From: a virus
Virus record (IMG/VR): IMGVR_UViG_3300047510_001029
Location: 18,150 to 82,149 of that record
Reading direction: 5' to 3' (one strand)
DNA: 64,000 nt
Below, one piece after another: positions 48,431-57,750 of this stretch; position 1 is the first letter of the stretch, and the number at the start of each line of letters is the position of its first letter. Both the position numbers and the translations under genes were made by a program. The notes beneath the pieces are model-generated. The model saw nothing but the letters and a program-made list of their open reading frames with translations, was not told the DNA's origin and did not search any database.

Positions 48431-51400
48431 TTATACTATCTTTTTACCAGAAACACAAACGGCAATTGAATTAATTGTAGAAGCAACTGCAACAATACTA
48501 TCGTTTGTCGCAAGGTATTTTGCCTTATCAAGTATTTCAACCACACTATTTTTAGGTATAGTCATATTATATGCTAAGTATCCTTGACGAACACCCGTGG
48601 TTACAATACCTCCTACAGTTCCTCCACGATAAATGGATACTGAAGCATCAATATCAATATTCAAATTGTAATTGATAATACGAACTGATTGAACTGTAGT
48701 TGGATAAGTTGTTGAAGTATAAATCTCAGTTCCACTTGAAGACGTAACTGTTGAACCGACACCAACATAGTTTGTATCAAATTTCTCCGAATAAACAATA
48801 AACGCATCTAATCCACCATCAACACCAGCAGCAGTTGTTCCTACTCCTGCAAGTGCTTGGAAACGAAGAATGTCTGATGGATTGGCAATAATTGGTTGAT
48901 TGAATAATAACTCTGTTGCGCCTTGATAAGGAACAATCACTCTTTGTGCCATTGGAACGTTCAACCAGTTATTTGAGGATTGAAAGAAGTCTTGTCTTGC
49001 GGACAGATAAAGTTCATTACTAAAGACGTTTGTGAAGTGAATTGACTCAACGATATATTTTTTACCAGCAGTTGATGGGAATGAATAAGCAATTCCTGGT
49101 CCAATAAAGATGTCATTATTTCTATTTCTTTGAGAATCTGCTGTTGAAATACCAGCACCGCCAATACCAGTCGCAATACCTGAGGTTACTGAAACATAAA
49201 TGGATGTTGTAATTCCAGTATTATATACTGCGGCTGCTCCTGTTTGTCCTTTTGGTCCAACATTTGCATAAACTTCCCAAGTTGTTCCATCATAAATGAA
49301 ATCAACTGTAATACCTTTGATGTCAAGTACAAAGTCTTCTGTTCCACCTTCAATCGTGGAACTGTTACGACCAATTGTGAGATTATTTGTTTCCCAATCA
49401 GCACCATCAGCAATTCTTACAGAGTTTCCTGTTGTTGGTGATGCTGGAAGAGTGATTGTAAATGCACCACCAGAAGTATCAGCAATCAGTTGATCGCCAG
49501 TTACAGCAGTATAAGTTGTTGTCTTTTTACTCCAAGATGATGTATTACTAGATCCCTGAATACCTTGGATGCCCTGGATTCCTTGAGTACCTTGTGTTCC
49601 TTGTGTTCCTTGTGTTCCTTGGATGCCCTGAATACCTTGAGTACCTTGAGTTCCCTGAGTACCTTGTATTCCCTGAGTTCCCTGAGTTCCTTGGATGCCC
49701 TGGATTCCTTGAGTTCCCTGAGTTCCTTGGATGCCCTGGATTCCTTGAGTTCCCTGAGTTCCTTGGATTCCTTGACGACCTTGAATACCCTGGATTCCTT
49801 GGATTCCTTGAGTTCCCTGAGTACCCTGAGTTCCTTGGATTCCTTGAGTTCCCTGAGTACCCTGGATTCCTTGAGTACCTTGAGTACCTTGTGTTCCCTG
49901 AATACCCTGGATTCCTTGAGTTCCCTGAGTTCCTTGGATTCCTTGACGACCTTGAATACCCTGGATTCCTTGGATTCCTTGAGTTCCCTGAGTACCCTGA
50001 GTTCCTTGGATTCCTTGAGTTCCCTGAGTACCCTGGATTCCTTGAGTACCTTGAGTACCTTGTGTTCCCTGAATACCCTGGATTCCTTGAGTTCCCTGAG
50101 TGCCTTGAGTACCCTGTGTTCCTTGGATTCCCTGGCGACCTTGAATGCCCTGAATTCCTTGAGTACCCTGAGTTCCTTGGATACCCTGAATTCCTTGAAT
50201 ACCCTGGATTCCTTGTGATCCTGCCCCAGCAGAAGACCAACTCACTCCAGCACCAGTTGAGACGAGAACTGAACCAGCAGCACCTACCTGATTATTAAAA
50301 TCATAAAGAGCTCCACGAAGTCTTAGGTTTCCAGATACATCTAATTTTTGTGTTGGGTTTGTGGTTCCAACTCCAGTATTTCCACTATAAGGTGCAAGTT
50401 GAATTGTTCCATCAGCATTTACATCAATACTTGGAATACCAGAAACATCATTAACTGAGAAGATAGAACCAGTAGTTAAATTATTTGTAATACTGAAGAG
50501 TTGTCCGGCAGAACCTTCCCAACTTAGAGTTCCAGAATTTAAAGTATCATAAGGAACAATATCGATAACAGTTCCAATTCCAAGAGCACCAGTAGAAGGA
50601 TTAAATTGAAGTAGTGTATTCCCCACTCCAAGAATTGTAGAAACTCCAGAAGTTACGGTTACAAATCCAATGTATGCGGTTGTATTTGTCGTGGTGTTTG
50701 TAACAGTAAATCCACCATTATTAGCACCTTGAATACCTTGGATTCCTTGAATACCTTGAATACCCTGGATTCCTTGAGTGCCTTGAGTACCTTGAATACC
50801 TTGAGTTCCCTGCGTACCTTGAGTGCCTTGAGTACCTTGAATTCCCTGACGACCTTGAATACCCTGGATACCCTGAATTCCTTGAGTACCTTGAGTTCCT
50901 TGGATTCCTTGAGTACCTTGAGTACCTTGAATACCTTGAATACCTTGAATACCTTGAGTTCCCTGCGTACCTTGAGTGCCTTGAGTACCTTGAATTCCCT
51001 GACGACCTTGAATACCCTGGATACCCTGAATACCTTGAGTACCTTGAGTACCTTGTGTTCCTTGGATTCCTTGAGTTCCTTGAGTTCCCTGAGTACCTTG
51101 AATGCCCTGAATTCCTTGCGTACCTTGTGTTCCTTGAGTACCTTGAGTACCCTGAGTGCCTTGAGTACCTTGTGTTCCTTGGATGCCCTGAATACCCTGT
51201 GTTCCTTGAGTACCTTGTGTTCCTTGTGTTCCTTGTGTTCCTTGGATGCCCTGAATACCTTGAGTACCTTGAGTTCCCTGTGTTCCTTGTATTCCCTGAG
51301 TTCCCTGAGTACCCTGAGTTCCTTGGATTCCTTGAGTACCTTGTGTTCCTTGTGTTCCTTGGATTCCCTGAGTACCCTGAGTTCCTTGGATTCCTTGACG

Positions 51401-53392
51401 ACCTTGGATTCCCTGAGTTCCTTGAGTGCCTTGAGTACCTTGGATACCCTGAATTCCTTGAGATCCTTGGGTTCCTTGAATACCCTGGCGACCTTGAATG
51501 CCCTGAACTCCTTGAAGAGCAGCATTTTGAATTGTTGCTTTTCTTAAAGTAGTTCCATCATTAGTGACATAAAGAAGATAATCGTTTGATGTAGGAGATA
51601 CTTCCGATCTATCAAAAATTAACCCTGGATTTGCAGAACGAATATTGGAGATTGTGACTCCTGTTCCAAGAGTTGTTTCGCTTAATACTGAAGTTCCTGC
51701 AATCTCATATTGTTTACCGGAGGCGACATTCCAATCCTCACTGGAAGTTAATGCGCTTGCGGTATTGTTCCATGTAATTGTCTTACGAATACCAATAGAT
51801 CCAATTCCAATTCCAGCTCCATCAAGAAGTATATTAGTACCTACGGTGGTTGCGATACCAACCTGAGCATCGGCAAGTTCAATAGTAGTGGAATTAACAA
51901 CAAACTGAGTTCCATCTACATAAAGATCACCCTTAATTCTTACTGCACCAGTATCATTCCCAATTGCGGCAGGATCAATTGTAATTTGAGAAGGACCAGT
52001 AATCGTATTACTGTTAATTCCAATACCAGTTCCAGCAGGACCACCGTGCTGTAAAGTAGTTCCATCAAAAGTTAAATTAGCAGATCCCGTTGGATTATTA
52101 GACCCATCCTTATAAACAACTTGATTTGCAGAACCTGCTACGGGACCAGTAATTCCCTGAATACCCTGGATTCCTTGAGTTCCTTGAGTTCCTTGAGTTC
52201 CTTGAATACCCTGAGTTCCTTGGGTTCCTTGGATTCCCTGGCGACCTTGAATGCCCTGAATTCCTTGCGTACCTTGGGTTCCCTGAGTACCTTGGATACC
52301 CTGGATTCCTTGAGTACCTTGAGTACCTTGGATACCCTGAATTCCTTGAGTACCTTGAGTACCCTGAGTGCCTTGAGTACCTTGTGTTCCTTGGATGCCC
52401 TGAATACCCTGTGTTCCTTGAGTACCTTGTGTTCCTTGGGTTCCTTGAGTTCCTTGGATGCCCTGAATACCTTGAGTACCTTGAGTTCCTTGGATTCCTT
52501 GTGTTCCTTGTGTTCCCTGAGTACCTTGAGTTCCCTGGATTCCTTGAGTACCCTGAGTTCCTTGAGTTCCCTGAGTACCTTGAATGCCCTGAATTCCTTG
52601 CGTACCTTGGGTTCCTTGCGTACCTTGGATACCCTGAGTTCCCTGAGTTCCCTGAGTTCCCTGAGTTCCCCGAGTTCCTTGGATACCTTGAATACCCTGA
52701 GTTCCTTGGATTCCTTGTGTTCCTTGTGTTCCTTGTGTTCCCTGGATTCCCTGAATACCCTGGATTCCTTGAGTACCCTGAGTTCCTTGAGTTCCTTGAA
52801 TACCCTGAGTTCCTTGCGTACCTTGGATACCCTGAATTCCTTGAGTTCCCTGCGTACCTTGAGTACCCTGAGTTCCCTGAGTTCCTTGGATGCCCTGAAT
52901 ACCTTGAGTACCTTGAGTTCCCTGTGTTCCTTGGATTCCTTGAGTACCTTGAGTACCTTGGATACCCTGAATTCCTTGAGTTCCCTGCGTACCCTGAATT
53001 CCCTGACGACCTTGAATACCTTGAATACCTTGAAGACCCTGAAGAGCTGCTGTTGCAATTGGAACCCAAGAAACTCCAGCACCAGTTGATGTAAGAACTG
53101 ATGTTGCCGTACCAACTTGATTATTAATGTCATAAAGTCCAGCACGAAGTCTTATATTTCCATTTACATCCAAAAGTTGTGATGGGTTTGTGGTTCCAAT
53201 ACCAACAGAACCACTAATAAAAGCACCACCACCATAAACCTGTAATATCTGTCCTGATGTTCCACTATCTACAAATGTGGTTCCTATACCAACCTTATCA
53301 ACACTTACATATGCCTTATCCTGGAACGCAAGGTTCCCAAGCATACTATTGAGTGGTACTTGATTTGGTCCAGTTCCGTATAGGTTTGCCAT
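48431..53392 (-). CDS. Giant collagen-like fibre protein 1 (1653 aa)
   Basis: N-terminal ~115 residues of fibre type (VGIGTTNPSQLLDVNGNIRLRAG motif). Three collagen-like blocks follow, of ~297, ~263 and ~220 aa, made almost only of Gly-Ile-Gln and Gly-Thr-Gln triplets with rare Gly-Arg-Gln; proline is nearly absent. Globular spacers separate them: a ~200-aa module (DLYVDGTQF ... YEIAGTSVL) and a ~180-aa one (NNGGFTV ... 'GTTNPTQKLDVSGNLRLRG'). The C-terminal ~340 residues are beta-rich (SKKTTTYTAVTGDQLIADTSGG) and may be the tip. The ATG at 53392 is 3 nt upstream of the preceding gene's stop. Confidence 0.88.
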   Translation of the reverse strand: MANLYGTGPNQVPLNSMLGNLAFQDKAYVSVDKVGIGTTFVDSGTSGQILQVYGGGAFISGSVGIGTTNPSQLLDVNGNIRLRAGLYDINNQVGTATSVLTSTGAGVSWVPIATAALQGLQGIQGIQGRQGIQGTQGTQGIQGIQGTQGTQGIQGTQGTQGTQGIQGIQGTQGTQGTQGTQGTQGIQGIQGTQGTQGIQGTQGTQGTQGIQGIQGIQGTQGTQGTQGIQGTQGIQGIQGTRGTQGTQGTQGTQGIQGTQGTQGTQGIQGIQGTQGTQGTQGTQGIQGTQGTQGTQGTQGIQGTQGTQGIQGIQGTQGTQGTQGTQGTQGIQGIQGTQGTQGTQGTQGTQGIQGIQGTQGTQGIQGIQGTQGTQGTQGIQGIQGRQGIQGTQGTQGIQGTQGTQGTQGIQGIQGITGPVAGSANQVVYKDGSNNPTGSANLTFDGTTLQHGGPAGTGIGINSNTITGPSQITIDPAAIGNDTGAVRIKGDLYVDGTQFVVNSTTIELADAQVGIATTVGTNILLDGAGIGIGSIGIRKTITWNNTASALTSSEDWNVASGKQYEIAGTSVLSETTLGTGVTISNIRSANPGLIFDRSEVSPTSNDYLLYVTNDGTTLRKATIQNAALQGVQGIQGRQGIQGTQGSQGIQGIQGTQGTQGTQGIQGRQGIQGTQGTQGIQGTQGTQGTQGIQGTQGTQGTQGIQGTQGTQGTQGIQGIQGTQGTQGTQGTQGTQGIQGIQGTQGTQGTQGTQGTQGTQGTQGIQGIQGTQGTQGTQGIQGTQGTQGTQGIQGIQGIQGRQGIQGTQGTQGTQGTQGIQGIQGIQGTQGTQGIQGTQGTQGIQGIQGIQGRQGIQGTQGTQGTQGTQGIQGTQGTQGIQGIQGIQGIQGIQGANNGGFTVTNTTTNTTAYIGFVTVTSGVSTILGVGNTLLQFNPSTGALGIGTVIDIVPYDTLNSGTLSWEGSAGQLFSITNNLTTGSIFSVNDVSGIPSIDVNADGTIQLAPYSGNTGVGTTNPTQKLDVSGNLRLRGALYDFNNQVGAAGSVLVSTGAGVSWSSAGAGSQGIQGIQGIQGIQGTQGTQGIQGIQGRQGIQGTQGTQGTQGTQGIQGIQGTQGTQGTQGIQGTQGTQGIQGTQGTQGTQGIQGIQGIQGRQGIQGTQGTQGIQGIQGTQGTQGTQGIQGTQGTQGIQGTQGTQGTQGIQGIQGIQGRQGIQGTQGTQGIQGIQGTQGTQGIQGIQGTQGTQGIQGTQGTQGTQGIQGIQGTQGTQGTQGTQGIQGIQGIQGSSNTSSWSKKTTTYTAVTGDQLIADTSGGAFTITLPASPTTGNSVRIADGADWETNNLTIGRNSSTIEGGTEDFVLDIKGITVDFIYDGTTWEVYANVGPKGQTGAAAVYNTGITTSIYVSVTSGIATGIGGAGISTADSQRNRNNDIFIGPGIAYSFPSTAGKKYIVESIHFTNVFSNELYLSARQDFFQSSNNWLNVPMAQRVIVPYQGATELLFNQPIIANPSDILRFQALAGVGTTAAGVDGGLDAFIVYSEKFDTNYVGVGSTVTSSSGTEIYTSTTYPTTVQSVRIINYNLNIDIDASVSIYRGGTVGGIVTTGVRQGYLAYNMTIPKNSVVEILDKAKYLATNDSIVAVASTINSIAVCVSGKKIV
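49555..50217 (-). repeat. Collagen-like block 3 of giant protein 1
   Basis: 9-nt period coding repeat (~220 aa). It contains a higher-order tandem copy: ~49745-49930 and ~49925-50110 are almost identical. Confidence 0.85.
50727..51515 (-). repeat. Collagen-like block 2 of giant protein 1
   Basis: 9-nt period coding repeat (~263 aa). Two internal stretches around 50787-50880 and 50961-51030 share long identical strings, pointing to unequal exchange. Confidence 0.85.
51516..52140 (-). repeat. Inter-collagen spacer module, duplicated at 62206-62834
   Basis: This ~620-nt spacer and the one at 62206-62834 are near-identical over long stretches on DNA level, for example directly after each collagen block (a shared string beginning AGAGCAGCATTTTGAATTG on the plus strand) and around the YEIAGTSVL segment. 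Confidence 0.85.
52150..53040 (-). repeat. Collagen-like block 1 of giant protein 1
   Basis: 9-nt period coding repeat (~297 aa) of Gly-Ile-Gln/Gly-Thr-Gln with rare Arg triplets. Confidence 0.85.
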
Positions 53393-53395
53393 TTA

Positions 53396-53752
53396 TTACC
53401 CGAATATTCTATAAGGTGTCTTGGGATTATCAATTACAAATTGTCTTAGGTTTTCAGCAATATCACCACTTAAAATTCTTACATTAATATGCCAACCATC
53501 AAGTTTTATAGGATCTTCAATTGTAATCATCTCACCTGCTTCATTTGGTTCCCACTTACCACCTTTGTAAATAGTTCCAACTTCATCTATACAATACTGA
53601 TGAGTTGCTGAAATGATATAATCTTCATCTTGATATGCTGTTAAGTTCTCATCAATTTGATAAATTTGTTCTTGCGGCATCGTATATCCAGCAACTTTAA
53701 GTGCCGATAATGCTTCTTCTTTTGATGAAAACTTTAAGTAGTAATCAATCAT
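53396..53752 (-). CDS. Hypothetical protein (118 aa)
   Basis: 'DYYLKFSSKEEALSALKVAGYTMPQEQIYQIDENLTAYQDEDYIISATHQYCIDEVGTIYKGG' and a tail 'KLDGWHINVRILSGDIAENLRQFVIDNPKTPYRIFG'. Single small alpha/beta domain, known (from memory) in cyanophage fibre regions; possibly a fibre chaperone or assembly factor. Preceded by CATAAATA. Confidence 0.65.
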   Translation of the reverse strand: MIDYYLKFSSKEEALSALKVAGYTMPQEQIYQIDENLTAYQDEDYIISATHQYCIDEVGTIYKGGKWEPNEAGEMITIEDPIKLDGWHINVRILSGDIAENLRQFVIDNPKTPYRIFG

Positions 53753-53767
53753 AATATGTTTTATTAG

Positions 53768-53775
53768 TATTTATG
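53768..53775 (-). promoter_or_regulatory. Late promoter-like CATAAATA
   Basis: Minus strand, 16 nt upstream of the ATG at 53752 and overlapping the end of the preceding gene; one mismatch to TATAAATA. Confidence 0.45.
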
Positions 53776-55069
53776 AGGTGAGATTTATGAGTTGTTGATT
53801 GGTGAGTTGGATTGGATAATAGGTGAGACGACTTATGGTTCCGTTTAAATAAGTAACGCCAGTTCCAGGAGCACTACCTATTATGATATTGTTTGGACTT
53901 GTCGGTAATAGAACAGAACTATCAGTTATAGGTGTATTTCCATTAATAGTTCTTGATGCTATAGTTGATGAATAAGAACATCCAGTTTTCATTAATCTAT
54001 TTGCAGAATAAAAGATTGAACCAAGTGTATATACACTTGTTGTTCCGTCCTTAACTATACTTAAAACTGGTGTTCTTCCACCACCAGAAAACAAACGAAT
54101 GTAATTAGATGTTCCAGATTGAGATACAGAAAATAAACCGTGATTTTTAGTTGTATCTGCTACATCTATTTGAATATGACTTGAAATAAAACTTCCTTCG
54201 TTTGAATTAAACCAACTTGAGAAATTAATTCCCTCCATAGAAGCATTATCAGCACTTCTTGTGACTGTAGATGCAGTTGTTGGTATATAAGATGTTGGAA
54301 ATGCTCCTGCTTCTAATTGTGCTCCCCAGATATAGATTCCTGATGTTCCGTCACCTGTATATACTGAGGAATTTGTAATACTGTTAACCAAATAAAGTTG
54401 AATGAATAGAGAAGTAGAGGTATTTGAAGTAACAGTTAGTATTACCCTATACCAATCATTTGGATACTTAACTATTGATGAAGACGCACTGGAAAAACCA
54501 CTTCCATAAGTTCCGGGATTTGAATGAACTGTTCCAGAAACTACATTAAATTCTCCTACAACACCAGAACCACCGGACTCAATTCTTAATCCAACTCTTC
54601 TATTTCCTTTTGATTTTACAAAAATAGAAAAAGTATATGTAATTGATGATGCTGCTTTTGTTATAAATTGATTAAAATAATGGTAGGCATTTGATGTTGT
54701 ATTTTCTATAAATGCATCTGCCGTTGTATTTCCATCAGGTGCAGTAATAAGATTTATAGATATTGCACCACTACCAAGACCGTAAATAGCATTACTAAAA
54801 TCTTGACTATAAGTCAATAAGTTCTGCCTACTCTCCTCAATCAACAATCCCAAACTTTGTCCTGTGATTGGGTCGTGGTCGAATCTTGGTTCATTCGCAA
54901 TAGCAGTTTTCATAAGGCCATCAGGACCAAAATAAGTTCCTGTACTTCCACGAGTGAATGTAATACGTGGGTCTAACTTTTTCGCAAGAGCAAATCTCAA
55001 ATCCAAAGAAGGACGAAGATTTGGAAAATCTGTGTTTTGTGATTGTTTTTGAAGAGAAAGTATAGACAT
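53771..55069 (-). CDS. ConA-like fibre/spike protein, tandem copy 1 (432 aa)
   Basis: N-terminal 'LDPRITFTRGSTGTYFGPDGL' and 'FDHDPITGQSLGLLIEESRQNLLTYS' are the hallmark of a phage fibre family with carbohydrate-binding-module/concanavalin-like domains. The middle (~100-260) is a CBM-like sandwich (NAYHYFNQFITKAASSITYTFSIFV ... GIYIWGAQLEAGAFPTSYIP); the C-terminal ~150 residues are a second sandwich (SADNASMEGINFSSWFNSNEGSFISS). Probably glycan-binding. Two tandem paralogues lie upstream. Confidence 0.8.
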   Translation of the reverse strand: MSILSLQKQSQNTDFPNLRPSLDLRFALAKKLDPRITFTRGSTGTYFGPDGLMKTAIANEPRFDHDPITGQSLGLLIEESRQNLLTYSQDFSNAIYGLGSGAISINLITAPDGNTTADAFIENTTSNAYHYFNQFITKAASSITYTFSIFVKSKGNRRVGLRIESGGSGVVGEFNVVSGTVHSNPGTYGSGFSSASSSIVKYPNDWYRVILTVTSNTSTSLFIQLYLVNSITNSSVYTGDGTSGIYIWGAQLEAGAFPTSYIPTTASTVTRSADNASMEGINFSSWFNSNEGSFISSHIQIDVADTTKNHGLFSVSQSGTSNYIRLFSGGGRTPVLSIVKDGTTSVYTLGSIFYSANRLMKTGCSYSSTIASRTINGNTPITDSSVLLPTSPNNIIIGSAPGTGVTYLNGTISRLTYYPIQLTNQQLINLTS

Positions 55070-55070
55070 C

Positions 55071-56408
55071 TTATTGTGTTAGATATTGAAGTTGATTATC
55101 TTTAAGTCTTCTTGGATAATAAGTAAGTCTTTTTATGTATCCTGATGGTGCCGATTGAAATCTTGAGGCACCATAAATCAACAACTGATTGCAAGTAGGA
55201 ATATCACCACTTCTATCAGTTGCAGGTTTTAATCCATTCACAGTAAATGCAAAATCATCTTTTTTATATGCAAGAATTGCTTTTCCAATTCTTTGAGGAC
55301 TTCCAGATACAGTAGTATCAAAACTATTAAATGTATAAGAACCATCAGGAGAGTATGAAACTGCACCAAAAAATTGGTTTTGCGCTGCTCCTCCAGATGC
55401 AGTTTGTGTATAAATTCTCATTACATTTCTATTTACATCTGTTCCTGTAAGTGAAACAAATGCATCATAAGTAAGTGAAGAACGAGTAGTGATGTTATTG
55501 AGGTCTGCGTATAAGGTTCCCTCACTTGAATTATACCAACTTGAGAAGTTAGTTCCAGTCATAGAAGCAAGGTCAGCAGAACGAGTAACCCTTGAAGCAG
55601 AAGTAGGTATAAAAGAAGTCATAAAAGCACCATTTTCAACTTGTGGTCCAAAGAAATACAAATAAGAATTTCCATCACCAGTATAGTTTCCATAAGGACC
55701 ACCATTATTTCCACCAGAACTAACACTATTTGTAAATCTAAAATCAAATCCAATATTTACAGATGCTGTTGCTGTTGCTGTTGCACCAAATCTCCACCAA
55801 CCATTTGGATATTTTTCTACGAATGTAGTATTTCCAGAACTATTAGATAAAACTCTTCCATTTAGTGGGTCAAAAGTTATAATTTGAAAAGTAGTAAATG
55901 CAGTATTCCAAAATAATATACTAAAATATCTTGGAGCAGAACCAGTTGGTTGCTTTGCAAATACCGAAACAGTATAAGAAGTTCCAGATGCTACAGTTAT
56001 ATTTTGACTAAATCTTCTTCCACTCGCAGTTGTAGTACTTTCAGTAAATTTAATTGTGTTTGTACTTCCGTCTGGAGCAATTTGTGTTGTATCTATACTT
56101 AAAGTACCTGTACCTCCAGTACTCCAACTGGTAGTTACATTTTGTCCCGAATATAACCAATCATTATATCTACTCTCCTCAATCAATAATCCCTTACACT
56201 CACCAGTCACAGGGTCATAATCAAATCTTGGCTGATTTGTATCAACAGTTTCAATCAAACGATTACGATTGACCCGAGTTCCAATACTTCCTCTGGTGAA
56301 TGTAATGCGAGGGTCTAACTCTTCTTGTGTGAAATCCAAATCTAAACTTGGACGACAGATTGGATAATCTAAATCAGTATCACCACGACCTATGAGTATT
56401 TTAGACAT
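55071..56408 (-). CDS. ConA-like fibre/spike protein, tandem copy 2 (445 aa)
   Basis: Same architecture as its neighbours: 'LDPRITFTRGSIGTRVNRNRLIET', 'GECKGLLIEESRYNDWLYSG', a middle CBM-like segment ending 'FFGPQVENGAFMTSFIPTSAS', and a C-terminal part with 'FSSWYNSSEGTLYADL' finishing 'IKRLTYYPRRLKDNQLQYLTQ'. One-nt gap to copy 1, 4-nt gap to copy 3. Divergence in the middle domain suggests different ligands. Confidence 0.8.
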   Translation of the reverse strand: MSKILIGRGDTDLDYPICRPSLDLDFTQEELDPRITFTRGSIGTRVNRNRLIETVDTNQPRFDYDPVTGECKGLLIEESRYNDWLYSGQNVTTSWSTGGTGTLSIDTTQIAPDGSTNTIKFTESTTTASGRRFSQNITVASGTSYTVSVFAKQPTGSAPRYFSILFWNTAFTTFQIITFDPLNGRVLSNSSGNTTFVEKYPNGWWRFGATATATASVNIGFDFRFTNSVSSGGNNGGPYGNYTGDGNSYLYFFGPQVENGAFMTSFIPTSASRVTRSADLASMTGTNFSSWYNSSEGTLYADLNNITTRSSLTYDAFVSLTGTDVNRNVMRIYTQTASGGAAQNQFFGAVSYSPDGSYTFNSFDTTVSGSPQRIGKAILAYKKDDFAFTVNGLKPATDRSGDIPTCNQLLIYGASRFQSAPSGYIKRLTYYPRRLKDNQLQYLTQ

Positions 56409-56412
56409 CTTC

Positions 56413-57750
56413 TTATTGTGTTAGATATACTGCTTGATTATCCAATATTCGTTTTGGATAATAAGAAAGTTTTCTTATAGTTCCGTTTAAATAATTAAAT
56501 CCATTATGAGAAGAACCTATATTTAATGTAGAAAATGTAGATGTAGTTGGTATTCTTGGAATATTTAATCTTGCAAATTGATATTTAATATTTCCATCAT
56601 TAATTGCTATTGCTACACTTTTATTATCAATCATAGCAACACTTTTTATATCTCTAACTTGACTTGCATTTCCAAAAACACCACCAATACTTGTACTATT
56701 ATAGTAAGGTATAACTTGGGGAAGTCCAGCATATCTAAACAGTATTCTTTCGGTGATTGCCGTATTTGTAAGTTGCCAATAGTATGCACCATTATTAGAA
56801 GCATAAGGTGCAACACCAGAAAAGAAAACACTTAAATCTGTTGGAGAACCAAACCAACTCGTAAAATTAGTTCCAGTTATAGAAGCAACATCAGCACTTC
56901 TTGTGACTGATGATGTCGTTGTTGGTATATAAGATGTTGGAAATGCTCCAATCTCATACTGAAGACAAGAAAACTGAAATCCATTTATACCATCAGCATA
57001 ATAAGTTCCTGTTGCACCTGTCGGACTATTTTTTCTACGACACTGAATATAAAATGAAGCACGATTTCTTATTGTTGCTCCTTGAGTATATCTTATACTC
57101 CAAACTACTTTATACATTCCAAAAGGCATTAATGTAATTTGTGGAGCAATCAACTCAGAAAATCCAGATGCACCACTTAAAGATTTGGAAACAATATTTC
57201 CATTTGTTAAATCAGGTAAAAGTTCTGCAAAAATGTAATTTGATGTTCCATCGGTATCAAATTGAATTACAATATCTGGAACATACAAACCATTTCCAAC
57301 TGCAGTAAAATAACCACTAAAAGAAACATCAACTGTTCCACCACTTGCAGCAGTGAATGAATAAGTTGTAAAATTATAAATGGAAGGAAAAACTGCATTT
57401 CCCAAAGTAGGAACAAACTTTTTAGCAGTCACTCCATCAGCACCCGTAGCAGTTCCATCACTTACACTTCCACCATTTCCAAGTTGAGTTCCGTGAAAAT
57501 AATTACTTCTACTCTCCTCAATCAAAAGTCCTCTACACTCACCACTAATCGGGTCATAATCAAATCTTGGTTGATTTGCTGGTGCTGTCTCAATCAATCC
57601 ATTCTTATTCACAAAAGTTCCAATCGAACCCCGAGTGAATGTAATGCGTGGGTCTAAACTTTGAGAGTTTGCAAAGTCTATATTAAGCGTTGGAGATACT
57701 ACAGGTACATCTAAATCAGCACTTTGTATTCCATCTCTTATAATACTCAT
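56413..57750 (-). CDS. ConA-like fibre/spike protein, tandem copy 3 (445 aa)
   Basis: 'LDPRITFTRGSIGTFVNKNGLIET', 'ECRGLLIEESRSNYFHG', then a longer, divergent middle domain (AVFPSIYNFTTYSFTAASGGTVDVSFSGYF) and the shared 'YEIGAFPTSYIPTTTSSVTRSADVASITGTNFTSWF' followed by the second sandwich and 'IRKLSYYPKRILDNQAVYLTQ'. Its start overlaps the stop of the giant collagen-like gene upstream by 4 nt. Confidence 0.8.
   Translation of the reverse strand: MSIIRDGIQSADLDVPVVSPTLNIDFANSQSLDPRITFTRGSIGTFVNKNGLIETAPANQPRFDYDPISGECRGLLIEESRSNYFHGTQLGNGGSVSDGTATGADGVTAKKFVPTLGNAVFPSIYNFTTYSFTAASGGTVDVSFSGYFTAVGNGLYVPDIVIQFDTDGTSNYIFAELLPDLTNGNIVSKSLSGASGFSELIAPQITLMPFGMYKVVWSIRYTQGATIRNRASFYIQCRRKNSPTGATGTYYADGINGFQFSCLQYEIGAFPTSYIPTTTSSVTRSADVASITGTNFTSWFGSPTDLSVFFSGVAPYASNNGAYYWQLTNTAITERILFRYAGLPQVIPYYNSTSIGGVFGNASQVRDIKSVAMIDNKSVAIAINDGNIKYQFARLNIPRIPTTSTFSTLNIGSSHNGFNYLNGTIRKLSYYPKRILDNQAVYLTQ

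Noticed and set aside
49565-50298. Long plus-strand open frames opposite the collagen blocks (Leu/Ser/Thr-rich), also at 50729-51552, 52121-53094, 59274-59929 and 60405-62242
   Set aside because: They are the antisense of a 9-nt periodic coding repeat, which leaves all frames free of stops. Their repetitive LSTLSSLDTL-type products have no start signals and the minus-strand frame has real flanking domains.
52110-53145. Alternative minus-strand frames over collagen blocks (Arg/Asn/Ser- or Lys/Val/Leu-rich), also at 49548-50240, 50659-51525, 59177-59596 and 60635-62215
   Set aside because: Same cause: frame-shifted reading of the repeat. Only the Gly-X-Gln frame connects to non-repetitive protein domains on both sides.
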